DNA of 64,000 bases. Source: Streptococcus mitis. Lineage in GTDB: Bacteria > Bacillota > Bacilli > Lactobacillales > Streptococcaceae. The translations under genes were made by a program, and so were the position numbers. The notes below the pieces were generated by a model. That model had not been told where the DNA came from. It did not search any database and saw only the letters and a program-made list of their open reading frames with translations. The stretch spans positions 496,001 to 560,000 of the forward strand of contig NZ_JPFW01000008.1 in the NCBI RefSeq assembly GCF_000722705.1. The letters are read 5' to 3'. Below are positions 35,656-46,191 of this stretch, one piece after another. The stretch's first letter is position 1. The number at the start of each line of letters is the position of its first letter.

Positions 35656-38024
35656 TTATGGGAAATGAGTAATAATCTCACCCTTAGGAGTGACTTCAAC
35701 CAAGCCCATTAGGAGATTACGCACCATATCCACACGAATTTGTTCCTTCATGGTTTCAAAGCCTGCATAGGCTTCTTGATAGTACTCTACAATAGGATTT
35801 TTCTGGGCAGCAGACTGACCGCTAATAGCCATAGATAATTGCTGAAGATAATCCACTTGCTCTACCCAATTATAGTCAATAGCCTTAAGCAAGGAAAGTC
35901 GTAAAAACTGTTCATATAAATCATGCTGTTCAAGTAAGGCTCTTTTTTCAGAAAGTTCTTTATCAATAATCTGTTTAATGAAAGAACGAACTGCAGTTTT
36001 ATTTGTTACATCAATATCTTCTGGAAGCTCTTTAACATGAAAACTAATATTAGTTACGATAAAGTGAAACAACAATTCGCGACTCTCGTAGTTTGAAGAA
36101 GCTACTTGATCTATATAAGTATCAATAATTTCTCCCACAACATCCTCTAAATCACGAGAACCATCTATTAATCGATTTCTCTCTTTATACATCATTTCTC
36201 TTTGAATATTCATACTCTCAGCATATTCCAATGTATGAATACGTGCCGCACGTCCAGCACTATCGCTAGAATATTGTGCTTTAGCCACAAGATTACGATA
36301 CTTACGTCCTTTTAAAACTTCTGGTTGTGTCATATCTTGAACTTGATAATCTTTATACTTCTTATGTACCCAAGATGGACCAAATTTCTTAATAACATCA
36401 TCTTCCAAAGATACAAAGAATTTACTCATGCCAGGATCTCCTTGACGACCAGAACGTCCACGGATTTGAAGATCAACACGCTGGCTTTCCATCCGCTCTG
36501 TTCCGATAACAATTAAACCGCCCAGTTCTGCAACTCCCTTACCAAGTTTGATATCCGTACCTCGTCCTGCCATGGAAGTAGCAACTGTCACAGCTCCCAT
36601 CTGACCTGACTCTGAGATAATTTGTGCTTCACGCGCCACATTGTGAGCATTCAGAACATTATGAGCAATCCCTTCTCGTAACAAAAGCGATGAATACAAG
36701 TGAGACATCTCTACCGAGCCAACAAAGACCAATAAGGGGTTCCCCTTAGCATGGTATTCTTTAATGTATTCCAAGGAAGCATATACTTTTTCAGGTAAAG
36801 TAACGTATAGATTGTCTGGATAGTCAATTCGTTGTTTAGGGCGGTTAGTAGGAATCCGTACAACAGCCATATTATAAGTCTCTCGAAATTCTTTTTCTGC
36901 AACTTTACCTGTACCTGTCATACCAGAAAGCTTATTGAACATTTTAAATAGACTCTGATAAGTAATAGAAGCCATAGCACGCGTCTCTGGAGAAAGTTTG
37001 ACATGCTCTTTGGCCTCGATTGCCTGATGAAGTCCTCCCTGTAGTTTAGTTTGTTCTAATAAACGTCCAGAACCTCTATCTACAAGAACCATCTCATTGC
37101 CCCTAATAACATAATCTTTATCTTTTGTATAGAGCTTATGAGCCCTCATTGCGTATGCTATATGGCGAGCAAAAACTGCATTTTTTTCATTATATAGATG
37201 GTCAATTCCAAAGAAACTTTCCGCTTCCTTGGCTCCCTGTTTCGTTAACCAAACTTCTCCCTTCTCCTCTTTGTAAATAAAATCTTCACCTTCTACTAGC
37301 GTAGTCATAAGAGTATTAACAATACCATAATGATTAGACTGAACTCTAGGAGCTCCAGCGATAATTAAAGGAGTTTGGGCGCTATCTAACAAAATATCAT
37401 CTATCTCATCAATAATCGCATAATCAAAGGGACGCAAAAATTTGCCTTCCTTATTCGATGCTAAATTATCATTTAAATAATCAAAACCCAAGTTACCATT
37501 TGTTGTATATATAATATCAGAGTTATACATCTCCCTCTTTTCTTCAACAGAGAAATCTTTACCACTCTCTACAAAAGGAACTCCTATTGTTAAACCTAGA
37601 AAACGATAAACCTCTCCCATCTCCTCGGCATCCCGCTTGGCAAGATATGCATTCGGGGTAATCACCATTGTCCCTTTTCCTGTTAAAGCATTAAGGTAAA
37701 CAGGCATCGTTGCTGTCAAAGTTTTTCCTTCTCCAGTACTCATTTCAGCGACGTTACCCTCATGAATAACAATCCCCCCCATTACCTGAACATCATAAGG
37801 AAACATCCCCAAAATCCGACGATCTGCCTCACGAACAACTGCAAAAGCCTCTACTAAGAGATCGTCCAAAGTTTCTCCTTTAGCCAGACGTCGGCGAAAC
37901 TCCACTGTTTTTGCAGACAGTTCTTGGTCCGACAAAGATTCCATCTTATGCTTTAGGGCATTGATTTTTTTAGAATTTTTTTAACTCTTCTAAGTTGAAA
38001 GCTCTGATAAACCTCTTTAATCAC
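35656..38024 (-). CDS. secA2: SecA2, accessory Sec ATPase, frame interrupted near the 5' end
   Basis: The intact frame runs from the ATG at 37944 ([13 protein letters not shown], 762 residues). Motifs: GEGKT Walker A, DEID Walker [18 protein letters not shown] and [10 protein letters not shown]. The C-terminus lacks the zinc-binding tail, as in SecA2 proteins. SecA2 normally has about 790 residues. The missing start is present one frame away: a GTG at 38024, with GAGGAG before it, reads [20 protein letters not shown] up to an A7 tract at 37965-37971, and the -1 frame continues [13 protein letters not shown]. So secA2 is interrupted by a single-nt deletion, rescued by -1 slippage, or starts at the internal ATG. 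An upstream in-frame stop lies just before the A7 region. SecA2 drives export of the glycosylated adhesin through SecY2. Confidence 0.88.
37965..37971 (-). other. A7 slippery heptamer in secA2
   Basis: The minus strand reads CTA AAA AAA TCA in the frame of the upstream GTG start, i.e. A_AAA_AAA, a classic -1 shift sequence. A -1 shift here enters exactly the main secA2 frame. A second A7 tract lies 5' of it at 37976-37982. Confidence 0.75.
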
Positions 38025-38457
38025 GATTAATCTCCTCAATAGAAAAAGAATAAAAATCCAAAGATTCAAAGCCAGCACTTAAGAGATGGACTTGATAGGT
38101 GTGGGCATCCTCAGGGTAAGTAAACGTAAAACTTTTATGTTTTTCAATTTTTTCTTCAATGACATCACCATATCGGTCAAAAAATGTAATTGATGTGTAC
38201 ACCCCTTTTTTAGGTTGGCAGTCAAATTTCATTATTAATTGATATTCTTGTTTTCTTTTCAACAATGGAAGGCTTGGTTGTTTTCGAGCGGCCTGATAAT
38301 TCGTATGCGAAACCCAACCTTGAATTTTAGTCCCTGAAGGAACTAATGGATTATATATGCTCACATGAGAGTCAGAATGATAGGTCACCTTCGTACCGTA
38401 AATATACATATTTAGTCTGTCTCCCCATTTGATATCTGGTCTCTGTCTGATAATCAT
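38017..38457 (-). CDS. asp3: Asp3, accessory Sec export protein
   Basis: The protein has 146 residues. It is mostly beta-rich with the Asp3-type SGTKIQGWVSHTNYQAARKQPSLPLL segment near residues 41-66, matching the carbohydrate-binding fold known for Asp3. It overlaps asp2 by 4 bp (ATGA) and the upstream GTG of secA2 by 8 bp. Asp1, Asp2 and Asp3 form a cytosolic complex that binds the glycosylated preprotein and SecA2 and is required for export. The call comes from position, length and general fold. Confidence 0.9.
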   Translation of the reverse strand: MIIRQRPDIKWGDRLNMYIYGTKVTYHSDSHVSIYNPLVPSGTKIQGWVSHTNYQAARKQPSLPLLKRKQEYQLIMKFDCQPKKGVYTSITFFDRYGDVIEEKIEKHKSFTFTYPEDAHTYQVHLLSAGFESLDFYSFSIEEINRD

Positions 38458-39986
38458 ACCTCACCTCGTCCAAATCCTGTTTTTAAAACCATATGATAGA
38501 AATGCAAAAACCAGGCAACATTTTCCCCAGTATCATCATTATGTCGACCAGAAGTACCTCTGGATAGTATCTTAGCTCCTGTATTACATAAATGTTCCAC
38601 TAACTCTTCGTATGCCTGAGGATCCATATCTTCATCCTTCATATAGGACAGACCAAAGGTTGTGTTTGAAAAATCTGCTTTTTTGAAAGATTTCCAAAAA
38701 TACTGATCCAATTCATTCGCATGCCCAGAAGTCATACCACCTGTTTGATGGCTCAATACATCAAATCCTGTATTAAATATCCAAGGAGCATCCAAGCGAC
38801 CGCGTCTAGCAACAGTTCCAATATTCGTCAAAGGTTTTCCGACAACAACAGCATATGGCTCAAAAAAAGATCCATAATAAAGTGCTGGAAAGGTTCCCAT
38901 AGAGAGCCCCGATAAAATTAAATCACTAGATGTTAAACCTAAATAATCAAGGTAATACTGGATGGTTTTTCTAACCTTACTTTCTAACTCTTCACTTCCT
39001 ATATAGAAAGCACCACCTTCTATACGAGGATCTGAAAACAGAAGGAAAGGACATCCCAGATTTTTCATCATCCAATAACCTTCAAAACCTTCCGCAGGTC
39101 GATATCCTGCAAAATAAATAGCCAAAGGCGGTTTAAAATCTCCTGGATGGAAGAAATAGTTAATTTCATCTCTTTTTTGATCATGAAGAGTATTTCCACC
39201 TAAAACGAATTTACCGAATTGTTTTCTACTCCAACGTTGATGAAGATTTCCAATTTTTAGTTTTCCCTTTCCTCTTGCTTCAATAGAAAGCGACAAATAG
39301 GCATTATATGTCTGCTCAATCAAAATAGTAGAAGCTAAATCCGACTCTTCAAAAACAAGATCCTCTGTAATATCAGCAACCGATCCTTCAAAAATCTTTT
39401 TGACACGAAATCGAAACTCAACTCCTGAATTTTTTTCATATTCAAGCCATAATTCAATCGGTAAACTACGTGTTACAGCAATATTATAGCTCCAATATGC
39501 TACCTGAGAAAACTCCTCACCAAAATCTCCCTCTAACTCTAAATATTCATGCCCTTGATAAGATACATTTCCTTGAAATGAATGGTGAACTTGTATTGTA
39601 GAAGGTTTCATTTTATCGCCATATCCTCCTCCAAATAGAGAAGTCGATAAATCTTTTAGTAATTTTTCTGGTTCGGAGAAATCAATAGCTCTTGCACAAC
39701 GTTTTTTCAGTAAATCTAAAATATCTGAATCATTTGATTGAAAATCTTGAGGATAAAAAACTGTATAAGGATCTAAGTTTTTAGAAAAAGGCAACAAATC
39801 ACTCAAATAACGCCCATCTTCTATCAAAACAGCATGAAAACTTGAAATCTTATCTATCTCCATCATTTTGCGAATAGCACGAGGAGAATCTGGACAGAAG
39901 TAGTACCAATCCATATTTTCAGGAATATCATAATGGTGTTTCCAGTTATCAATTCCTATTTGTAAAATTTTATGTTCCCTCACCAT
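38454..39986 (-). CDS. asp2: Asp2, accessory Sec export protein and glycan O-acetyltransferase
   Basis: The 510-residue protein has an N-terminal beta-rich region and a C-terminal alpha/beta-hydrolase domain. The nucleophile elbow is visible as SGLSMGTFPALYYG near residue 360, and a late HNDDTGEN segment supplies the likely histidine (~485). In S. gordonii, Asp2 acetylates GlcNAc on the adhesin and is also needed for transport. It overlaps asp1 by 17 bp and asp3 by 4 bp. The start follows GGAG in the asp1 end. Confidence 0.92.
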   Translation of the reverse strand: MVREHKILQIGIDNWKHHYDIPENMDWYYFCPDSPRAIRKMMEIDKISSFHAVLIEDGRYLSDLLPFSKNLDPYTVFYPQDFQSNDSDILDLLKKRCARAIDFSEPEKLLKDLSTSLFGGGYGDKMKPSTIQVHHSFQGNVSYQGHEYLELEGDFGEEFSQVAYWSYNIAVTRSLPIELWLEYEKNSGVEFRFRVKKIFEGSVADITEDLVFEESDLASTILIEQTYNAYLSLSIEARGKGKLKIGNLHQRWSRKQFGKFVLGGNTLHDQKRDEINYFFHPGDFKPPLAIYFAGYRPAEGFEGYWMMKNLGCPFLLFSDPRIEGGAFYIGSEELESKVRKTIQYYLDYLGLTSSDLILSGLSMGTFPALYYGSFFEPYAVVVGKPLTNIGTVARRGRLDAPWIFNTGFDVLSHQTGGMTSGHANELDQYFWKSFKKADFSNTTFGLSYMKDEDMDPQAYEELVEHLCNTGAKILSRGTSGRHNDDTGENVAWFLHFYHMVLKTGFGRGEV

Positions 39987-41550
39987 TTGTTACTTCTCCA
40001 ATCCAATAATGCAATTTTTCTAAGAAACGTTTTCCTGTATGCTCTTTAATTTTGTCAATTGTATAAATTAGCGACTGATTCCATTCCTTGAGTGTATCTA
40101 GATAATGAGACATAGCCTTGTGAAGTTCTGATACTTCCGAAAGAAGATAGCCATTCTTTAAATGCTCTACATAAACTGTCTTAACTCTATTAATTTGAGG
40201 AATCCCCGCACTTATGGCAGCTATCTGTGTATAAAGATGAGGCTGAATGCTGAGATCAATAATCAAACGTACATATTCTAAATTTTTAATCAAATCCGAC
40301 TCATCATGCATATTTATAAATTGATAACGTAAATTCTGATTCTCATTTTCTTCCAATGGATTCTCAGCTTCTCCATAATCTGATTCTTTTTCAAAATTGG
40401 CTACATGGATACGTTCGGAAATAATTTCTTGTACCAACTCTTCAACTTGACTCATTTGTTCTTGATTTGCTGCAAAAGTACCAAAAACTAATTCTGTATC
40501 GTCTGTCTTAGCAACAAATGATAGAACTTCATAAATCCCTTCTTCATCCAGTCCCTCTTCAAAATTAAGATGGAAATAAATAATCGATTCTTTCTTTCTT
40601 TGACTTTTTCCAAGTCTTAAACGAGTATCGAAAGGAGACAGATGTTGAAATTTAGCAATTTTTTCAGGATAGAGACTCTGCAACTGTTGAAGACTATCCT
40701 CTCTATCCACTAAAACTAAATCAACTTTTTTACAAAAAGCACCCAATTCGCTTAAACTTTCCTGAGGATTACGGCCAATAAAAAGACTCAAAATTTTAGT
40801 ACTATTCTCCGACAAACGAGATAAGACAAATTCATTATGTTTCTCGTGAGAAGGCAGGATATAAATATCATCCTCCTTATATTGTTGTAAGAGTCTTTTT
40901 TCAAAGAATTCCGCAATCAATTCTCCTATGTTTTTATAACTGGTATTTTTATATTGATAAGAAAAAATAGGATTTACTTCAACTCTGCCATCTTCTTGTA
41001 GATACTCTCTAAATTGCCAAATTCCTTTCAAATTCAAATAGTCTTGATAAGATGGAGCCCCATCTTTAAAATAAATCACACTCGACACAAAGCCACGATC
41101 ATCCATTATATAATGTTCAAGTAACTGACCATTTTCATGAAAATATTGAATATCACTTATGAAACCTTCCGTTCCATGCTCCACTTGAGCATACCGTTTA
41201 CCTTGTTTGTAAACAGTGATTGCAAAGGGACTATATAGAAATTCACACTCTTTATCCCATTCAATATCCCACATATTCAACACTTGTACATGTGGATCGT
41301 GCAAATCCTGCATGTCATCAAACACAGAATAAACAGATGCCTCTAAAACACCATGACGATGTAAAAAATAGCGTAGATGAGGATGATAAGCTAATATCAT
41401 TAGGTGGGAGGTAATTTCTTGTCTCTGAAATAAACGAATCTGATTGAAAGTATCGTCAAATTCTAGTTTGAAGAAGCTAAAATACCACGGTGTAATATCC
41501 GCATGCCACTGTCGCCCTGAACCATACCAAGATGGAATAAAATAATACAT
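39970..41550 (-). CDS. asp1: Asp1, accessory Sec export protein
   Basis: The 526-residue protein opens with MYYFIPSWYGSGRQWHADITPW, typical of Asp1, after TAGGAGG. Asp1 has a GT-B-like fold related to GtfA/GtfB but is not known to be catalytic. It is thought to bind substrate glycans and bridge Asp2/Asp3 to SecA2. It follows secY2 by 9 bp and overlaps asp2 by 17 bp, so the genes are tightly coupled. The run of acidic residues near 400-410 (ENPLEENENQN) is not one I recognise as typical. Confidence 0.9.
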   Translation of the reverse strand: MYYFIPSWYGSGRQWHADITPWYFSFFKLEFDDTFNQIRLFQRQEITSHLMILAYHPHLRYFLHRHGVLEASVYSVFDDMQDLHDPHVQVLNMWDIEWDKECEFLYSPFAITVYKQGKRYAQVEHGTEGFISDIQYFHENGQLLEHYIMDDRGFVSSVIYFKDGAPSYQDYLNLKGIWQFREYLQEDGRVEVNPIFSYQYKNTSYKNIGELIAEFFEKRLLQQYKEDDIYILPSHEKHNEFVLSRLSENSTKILSLFIGRNPQESLSELGAFCKKVDLVLVDREDSLQQLQSLYPEKIAKFQHLSPFDTRLRLGKSQRKKESIIYFHLNFEEGLDEEGIYEVLSFVAKTDDTELVFGTFAANQEQMSQVEELVQEIISERIHVANFEKESDYGEAENPLEENENQNLRYQFINMHDESDLIKNLEYVRLIIDLSIQPHLYTQIAAISAGIPQINRVKTVYVEHLKNGYLLSEVSELHKAMSHYLDTLKEWNQSLIYTIDKIKEHTGKRFLEKLHYWIGEVTNGEGT

Positions 41551-41559
41551 ACTGTCCTC

Positions 41560-42771
41560 CTAAATTAATGGTTTATAAGTCTCATTTAGTCTCAGAGCTA
41601 TCAGTTCTTCTCTAACCATAAAAATCATTCCAAGCAACATAAATAAAAGACCTGGAATCATTGTCAAGCGTAAAAAACGCTCATCATATAAAACAAAAAG
41701 CATGGGAAGCCCTGCAATAATAATACTATACACGGCTCCTATAAAGGCAAATCGAAAAATTAATCGATTAATAAAACGGCTCGTGTCCTCCCCAGGATAA
41801 ATCCCATAGATATACTCACCTGATTTTTTCATAGAGTCAGCTATCTGCTCTCCACTCATACTAATAAAAGCAAATATAAGGTTAAATACAAACAACATCA
41901 AAAGATAAGTATAAATCCACAAAGGTTTCCCCATTGTAAATTCCCCTATCAATGTTGCATAGAGTGGATTATGAGAATCAAACATTCTAAGTAACATCAA
42001 AAAATAAATTGGCAGAGTCATAAAGGTCATAACATACATATAAGGCATTCCTCCAGCGGGAGTTAAGGCCATCTCAAAATAAGAATAACGTTTAAAACGA
42101 CTGTGTAAGCCAATTTTATTTACTGCTACACGGTAACGAGCACGATATAAAATGACATTGACGTAGGTAGAAACAAGTGCAAATAAAACCATTAAAATGA
42201 CAACCCAGGCAGGAGGAGTTAATATCTGAATAGAATTAATAATATCTTGGGGCATATTAATAATCATAGAGGTAAGCAAAATTAACATCGCTCCTCCAAC
42301 ACCATTACTAGCATTAATATCTGACAGCCATATCAAGAAAAAACTACCTGCACATAACAGGCTGATATTTAAGATATAAACTAGAACAGTTGAATAGGAT
42401 GATTGGATAGGTAAACTTAGAACTACAGCTGCTGACTGAATAAGAGCAATCACTAAAGTTAAGTACATCTGTCGTCTATCTTGTGATTCCTTCCCACTTC
42501 CAGCAAGTCCCTTAAAAAGGGAGAGCATAGTCCATAATATCATAGCAGACATCCATGGTGAAAGACCAATAGAAAAAAGGGAGAGACTTCTTAAATTCCC
42601 ACCTGTAAGAGCAGTTGAGAATGCTAAATAAGCGGTCGTTCCTCCTAGAAAATCTCTACTATTCAAATCAACAAAAGGTAAACTAATTCTACTACCCACT
42701 ACATATATAAATAATAGAAAAAAACTAATACTCAGTTTTTTTAAAATGATGGATGAAAATATATTTTTCAT
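41560..42771 (-). CDS. secY2: SecY2, accessory Sec translocon channel
   Basis: The 403-residue polytopic protein has about ten hydrophobic segments and clear SecY character: [13 protein letters not shown] early, [13 protein letters not shown] near 235, and [30 protein letters not shown] near 310-340. It is shorter than housekeeping SecY (~430-440), as SecY2 usually is. It begins the export operon secY2-asp1-asp2-asp3-secA2-gtfA-gtfB-asp4-asp5. A ~690-bp gap with a BOX element and a terminator separates it from the glycosyltransferase operon, so it needs its own promoter, which I could not place with confidence. Confidence 0.93.
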   Translation of the reverse strand: MKNIFSSIILKKLSISFFLLFIYVVGSRISLPFVDLNSRDFLGGTTAYLAFSTALTGGNLRSLSLFSIGLSPWMSAMILWTMLSLFKGLAGSGKESQDRRQMYLTLVIALIQSAAVVLSLPIQSSYSTVLVYILNISLLCAGSFFLIWLSDINASNGVGGAMLILLTSMIINMPQDIINSIQILTPPAWVVILMVLFALVSTYVNVILYRARYRVAVNKIGLHSRFKRYSYFEMALTPAGGMPYMYVMTFMTLPIYFLMLLRMFDSHNPLYATLIGEFTMGKPLWIYTYLLMLFVFNLIFAFISMSGEQIADSMKKSGEYIYGIYPGEDTSRFINRLIFRFAFIGAVYSIIIAGLPMLFVLYDERFLRLTMIPGLLFMLLGMIFMVREELIALRLNETYKPLI

Positions 42772-43010
42772 AATTGACCCTTTCTACACATGATTACAAT
42801 GTTACTCTTTACCCCTCATTAGTATGTAGGGATACTTGCCTAGATATCTATGAAAACAAAAACAACCTTTATCAACCAACTTAGCTACCCTATATTTTAT
42901 GCATTTTTATTTTTGTAATCCTTGTTTTAAAACTAAATAACTTAACTAAAAAATACAAGCTCAAACAATAGTTGAATAAAGGAATAGAACCTTTAAAATC
43001 ACTCTATTTA

Positions 43011-43160
43011 TACTCTTCGAAAATCTCTTCAAACCAGGTCAGCTTCGCCTTGCCCTAGATATGTGTTCCTGACTTTGTCAGTCTTATCCACAACCTCAAA
43101 ACAGTATTTTGAGCAACCTGCGGCTAGCTTCCTAGTTTGCTCTTTGATTTTCATTGAGTA
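43011..43160 (+). repeat. BOX element, A-B-C form
   Basis: This 150-bp element runs from TACTCTTCGAAAATC to TTTTCATTGAGTA and has a single boxB module. It lies between the glycosyltransferase operon and secY2. The remaining parts of 42772-43462 hold a terminator (43188-43210) and AT-rich sequence in which I see no gene. Confidence 0.9.
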
Positions 43161-43187
43161 TTAATCCCCAAATATAATAATTATATC

Positions 43188-43210
43188 AAAAAAAGCAGAA
43201 AAAATCTGCT
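43188..43210 (-). terminator. predicted terminator of the glycosyltransferase operon
   Basis: The minus strand reads AGCAGA, loop, TCTGCT and then T7. The stem is only 6 bp but is followed by a clean T run. It lies about 250 bp past the stop of the last GT2 gene. Confidence 0.6.
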
Positions 43211-43462
43211 CATAACTACTAATTTTTCTACTCTCCCCTAGGTCTTATCCACCGAGTACATAGACTTTAATTTCTCATTTTTCAAACATTATCTTTCAGG
43301 AATTAACTCATTTCTTCCATTCAGAAAATATACTTCTATCTCCTCTATTGTATGAAAAACTGAGTCAGCAGTGTATCTATTTTATGATAAAATATCGTCT
43401 TAGGTAAATGAAAATTCTATCATTTATCCCTGCTCCTCAATTTTCTTAACAATCTTATGGAA

Positions 43463-44350
43463 TTAAGGATTTATATTCACTTCTAGTAACAACAGAACCT
43501 CTTCAATGTACCCTATCACTTCCCTATGTTCAAATTGATCAAGTTCCAAGTTCGTCTTCATGTCATATAACCTATTCAGAAGTTCATTTACAAAAATATC
43601 TGTATCCATCCCTCTAGCTCTAAGAAAAGCAATAAAATTCAAGCGGTGCTGCACATCAGATTGAGTATGTTTCAAAGAAGCATATTTTGAATCAGTTAGA
43701 TCTCTACGATAAACATAGGTATCTCTATTCGAAAAAACTACCTTTTCAGCAATTAGGTATAATTTAAACCAAAATTCCATATCCTCACCTAAATGAGTAG
43801 ATTCATTAAACCATATCCCAGTTAAGATACTTTTACGGACTAATTTACAACTTGCAAATCCAAAAGAACAATCATGACCATTTAAAAATATTAATTTACT
43901 AATCAATTCTTGTTTGCTGAACACCTTTTGATGTTCCACTCGTTTAAAAGCATGAAAAAGCCACTGATTTTTAGACATTTCATACGTCCTATAAGAAGAC
44001 ACAGATATATCAGCAGAATCTTGAATAATGGCAGAATACAGAACTTCTAGATAATCAAACTCTACCCAATCATCCGAATCAATAAAGGTAATGTACGCCC
44101 CCCCCGAACGTTCGATTCCTAAATTACGTGCTGAGGAAACACCACCATTCTCCTTTTCAAAATAACGAAAACGAGCATCTTTAGCAACATATTCTCTACA
44201 AATGCTAGCAGAAGTATCTGTTGAACCATCATTTATTAACAAACATTCAAAGTTTTCATAAGATTGACTCGATATACTATCTAAACATTGATGTAAATGT
44301 TTTTCTGTATTAAAAATTGGAACGATAATACTAATAAGCTCCTGAGGCAC
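43463..44350 (-). CDS. GT2-family glycosyltransferase (adhesin glycan)
   Basis: The 295-residue GT-A fold enzyme has the GT2 opening ISIIVPIFNTE, LINDGSTD (nucleotide binding, ~37-44), GGVSSARN (~69-76) and the metal-binding DSDDW (~91-95). The later LGEDMEFW (~192) is a typical acceptor-side motif. It is the last gene of the glycosyltransferase operon and one of three tandem paralogues with 44425-45315 and 45319-46191. It probably adds a sugar to the growing O-glycan of the serine-rich adhesin; donor and acceptor cannot be told from sequence. Confidence 0.9.
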   Translation of the reverse strand: MPQELISIIVPIFNTEKHLHQCLDSISSQSYENFECLLINDGSTDTSASICREYVAKDARFRYFEKENGGVSSARNLGIERSGGAYITFIDSDDWVEFDYLEVLYSAIIQDSADISVSSYRTYEMSKNQWLFHAFKRVEHQKVFSKQELISKLIFLNGHDCSFGFASCKLVRKSILTGIWFNESTHLGEDMEFWFKLYLIAEKVVFSNRDTYVYRRDLTDSKYASLKHTQSDVQHRLNFIAFLRARGMDTDIFVNELLNRLYDMKTNLELDQFEHREVIGYIEEVLLLLEVNINP

Positions 44351-44424
44351 TTCTCATCTCCTATTTATCCATTTCTCTTATGCTAGCAATCCAGCAAATA
44401 GTTATATAGTGATAGTTTTAGCCA

Positions 44425-45315
44425 CTATTCTTCATTCTTGAAAGTCAAAAGATACATCATCTCCCTAATCCATCTTAAAGTTTCATCTGCTTCTAAACCT
44501 TGATTCTCAATAACTGCCATTACATCATATAAATGTCTTATATAATCTTGAACATAGGACTCTATATTTATTCCTCGAGCAGCAAGGATAGCTATGAAAG
44601 CTAAACGATGTTGCATACTACTTTTAAGTTTTTCAACAGTTAAATTATTTGCAGCTGACGTACTATGTATTCTATAAGTATAAGTATCTCTATTCACAAA
44701 TACTACTTTATTTACTTTAAGATATACTTTATACCAGAATTCCATGTCCATAGCCAGTTTAGTATCAGCATTAAAGCGAATGAGACCAATCATTTCTTTT
44801 CGTACTAATTTACTAAATGTAATAAAAAACGAATAATCCGAAGCTACCAAATTTGGTAAACTTTCTAAAAACTCCTTGTTCGTAAAAACTTTTTTATCAT
44901 ATTCTTTAGTAAAGGCATGAAAATAGAAGCTATTATTACTCATATCAAAGCGTTTATAACTTGAAATCGATACATCGGCTCCTTCTTGAACAATAGCATT
45001 GTACAGAACTTCAAGATAGTCGTTATCTGCCCAATCATCTGGGTCCATTAGAGTAACATATTCTCCTTGTGAATGTTCAATTCCTAAATTTACTGCTGTT
45101 GAAATGCCACCATTCTCCTTTTCGAAATAGCGAAAACGAGAGTCTCTAGCTGCATACTCCTGACAGATGGAAGCTGAATTATCTGGAGAACCATCATTAA
45201 TCATCAAAACTTCAAAATTTTGATAAGTTTGATGAAGTAAACTATCAAAACATTGTCGTATATAGTCCTCAACATTATAAATCGGAACAATTACGCTAAT
45301 CAAATCTGGTATCAT
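44425..45315 (-). CDS. GT2-family glycosyltransferase (adhesin glycan)
   Basis: The 296-residue paralogue of the flanking GT2 genes has ISVIVPIYNVE, MINDGSPD, GGISTAVN and DPDDW at the metal-binding site, so a metal-binding Asp-x-Asp is kept. The later acceptor motif reads LAMDMEFW in place of LGEDMEFW. It lies 74 bp upstream of the last GT2 gene and 3 bp after the diverged copy at 45319. The likely role is elongation of the adhesin glycan; specificity is unknown. Confidence 0.9.
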   Translation of the reverse strand: MIPDLISVIVPIYNVEDYIRQCFDSLLHQTYQNFEVLMINDGSPDNSASICQEYAARDSRFRYFEKENGGISTAVNLGIEHSQGEYVTLMDPDDWADNDYLEVLYNAIVQEGADVSISSYKRFDMSNNSFYFHAFTKEYDKKVFTNKEFLESLPNLVASDYSFFITFSKLVRKEMIGLIRFNADTKLAMDMEFWYKVYLKVNKVVFVNRDTYTYRIHSTSAANNLTVEKLKSSMQHRLAFIAILAARGINIESYVQDYIRHLYDVMAVIENQGLEADETLRWIREMMYLLTFKNEE

Positions 45316-45318
45316 TAA

Positions 45319-46191
45319 CTATTTCCCCCCTAGTAGAAATAAGGTTTCTTTTAACCATCTCATCTCTTTAGATGTAGATAAATTGCCTTCTAAAAAACCA
45401 ATTCTATAGTTTAAAAGCAATATGAGATTTTCAATATAATCTTTTACATCTATATGTTTTGCTGCAAGAATTGATATAAACTGTAGACGTTGTTGAATAT
45501 CACTACAAACGATTGCTGGATTTAGATAGTTCTGAACATCACTATATTTTCTGAGAGTATAGGTATCTCTATTTAGATAGACCACTTTTTCAGAAACAAG
45601 ATAAAGCTTATACCAGAATTCCATATCCTCTCCCAACTGGGTACTTTCGTTAAATCGAATCTTTCCTAAGGCAAGACGAGATACTAATTTTCCAAAAACA
45701 TAGCTAAAGGAAGAATCTCTATCTAACCTCGGTAGTGTAAGAAGCAGGTCCTTCTGATTGAATACAGATTCTGTACAGTCTTTCTGATAAGCATGATACT
45801 CTAATAAACCTGTGTTCGTATTAAAAGTTTTATAAGTTGAAACTACTATGTCTGCTTTCTCCTCAATCATAGTAGTATAAAGTAGTTCTAGATAATCTGA
45901 ATCTACCCAATCATCCGATTTTATAAAGGTAATGTAAGTTCCCTTTGAAGCTTCAATTCCTAAATTATAAGAAGAAGAGATACTATCCTGTTCTGTTTCA
46001 AAATACTTAAAGCGGCTATCCTTCTCAGCATATTCTTGACAGATAGCAGCCGAAGAATCTTTCGAGCCATCATTTAACAAAATAACCTCAAAACTAATAT
46101 AAGTTTGATTAAGAAGACTATCTAAACACTGACGTAAATAAGAATCGGTATCAGAGACAGAAATAATGATACTAATCAACTCTCCTGTCAC
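45319..46191 (-). CDS. GT2-like protein with altered active-site motifs
   Basis: The 290-residue paralogue of its two downstream neighbours is changed at positions the family normally conserves. VPIYN reads ISVSD, the metal-binding DSDDW reads KSDDW, and GG-SSARN reads DSISSSYN. LNDGSKD and LGEDMEFW remain. It overlaps the upstream GT2 gene by 4 bp (ATGA). The frame is intact, so it is translated, but loss of the first metal ligand makes normal catalysis doubtful. It may be inactive, have a partner role, or use a different mechanism. Confidence 0.85.
   Translation of the reverse strand: MTGELISIIISVSDTDSYLRQCLDSLLNQTYISFEVILLNDGSKDSSAAICQEYAEKDSRFKYFETEQDSISSSYNLGIEASKGTYITFIKSDDWVDSDYLELLYTTMIEEKADIVVSTYKTFNTNTGLLEYHAYQKDCTESVFNQKDLLLTLPRLDRDSSFSYVFGKLVSRLALGKIRFNESTQLGEDMEFWYKLYLVSEKVVYLNRDTYTLRKYSDVQNYLNPAIVCSDIQQRLQFISILAAKHIDVKDYIENLILLLNYRIGFLEGNLSTSKEMRWLKETLFLLGGK

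Noticed and set aside
42772-43010. Promoter for the secY2 operon.
   Set aside because: Several weak AT-rich matches exist, but none has both a fair -35 and -10 at proper spacing, so none is listed.
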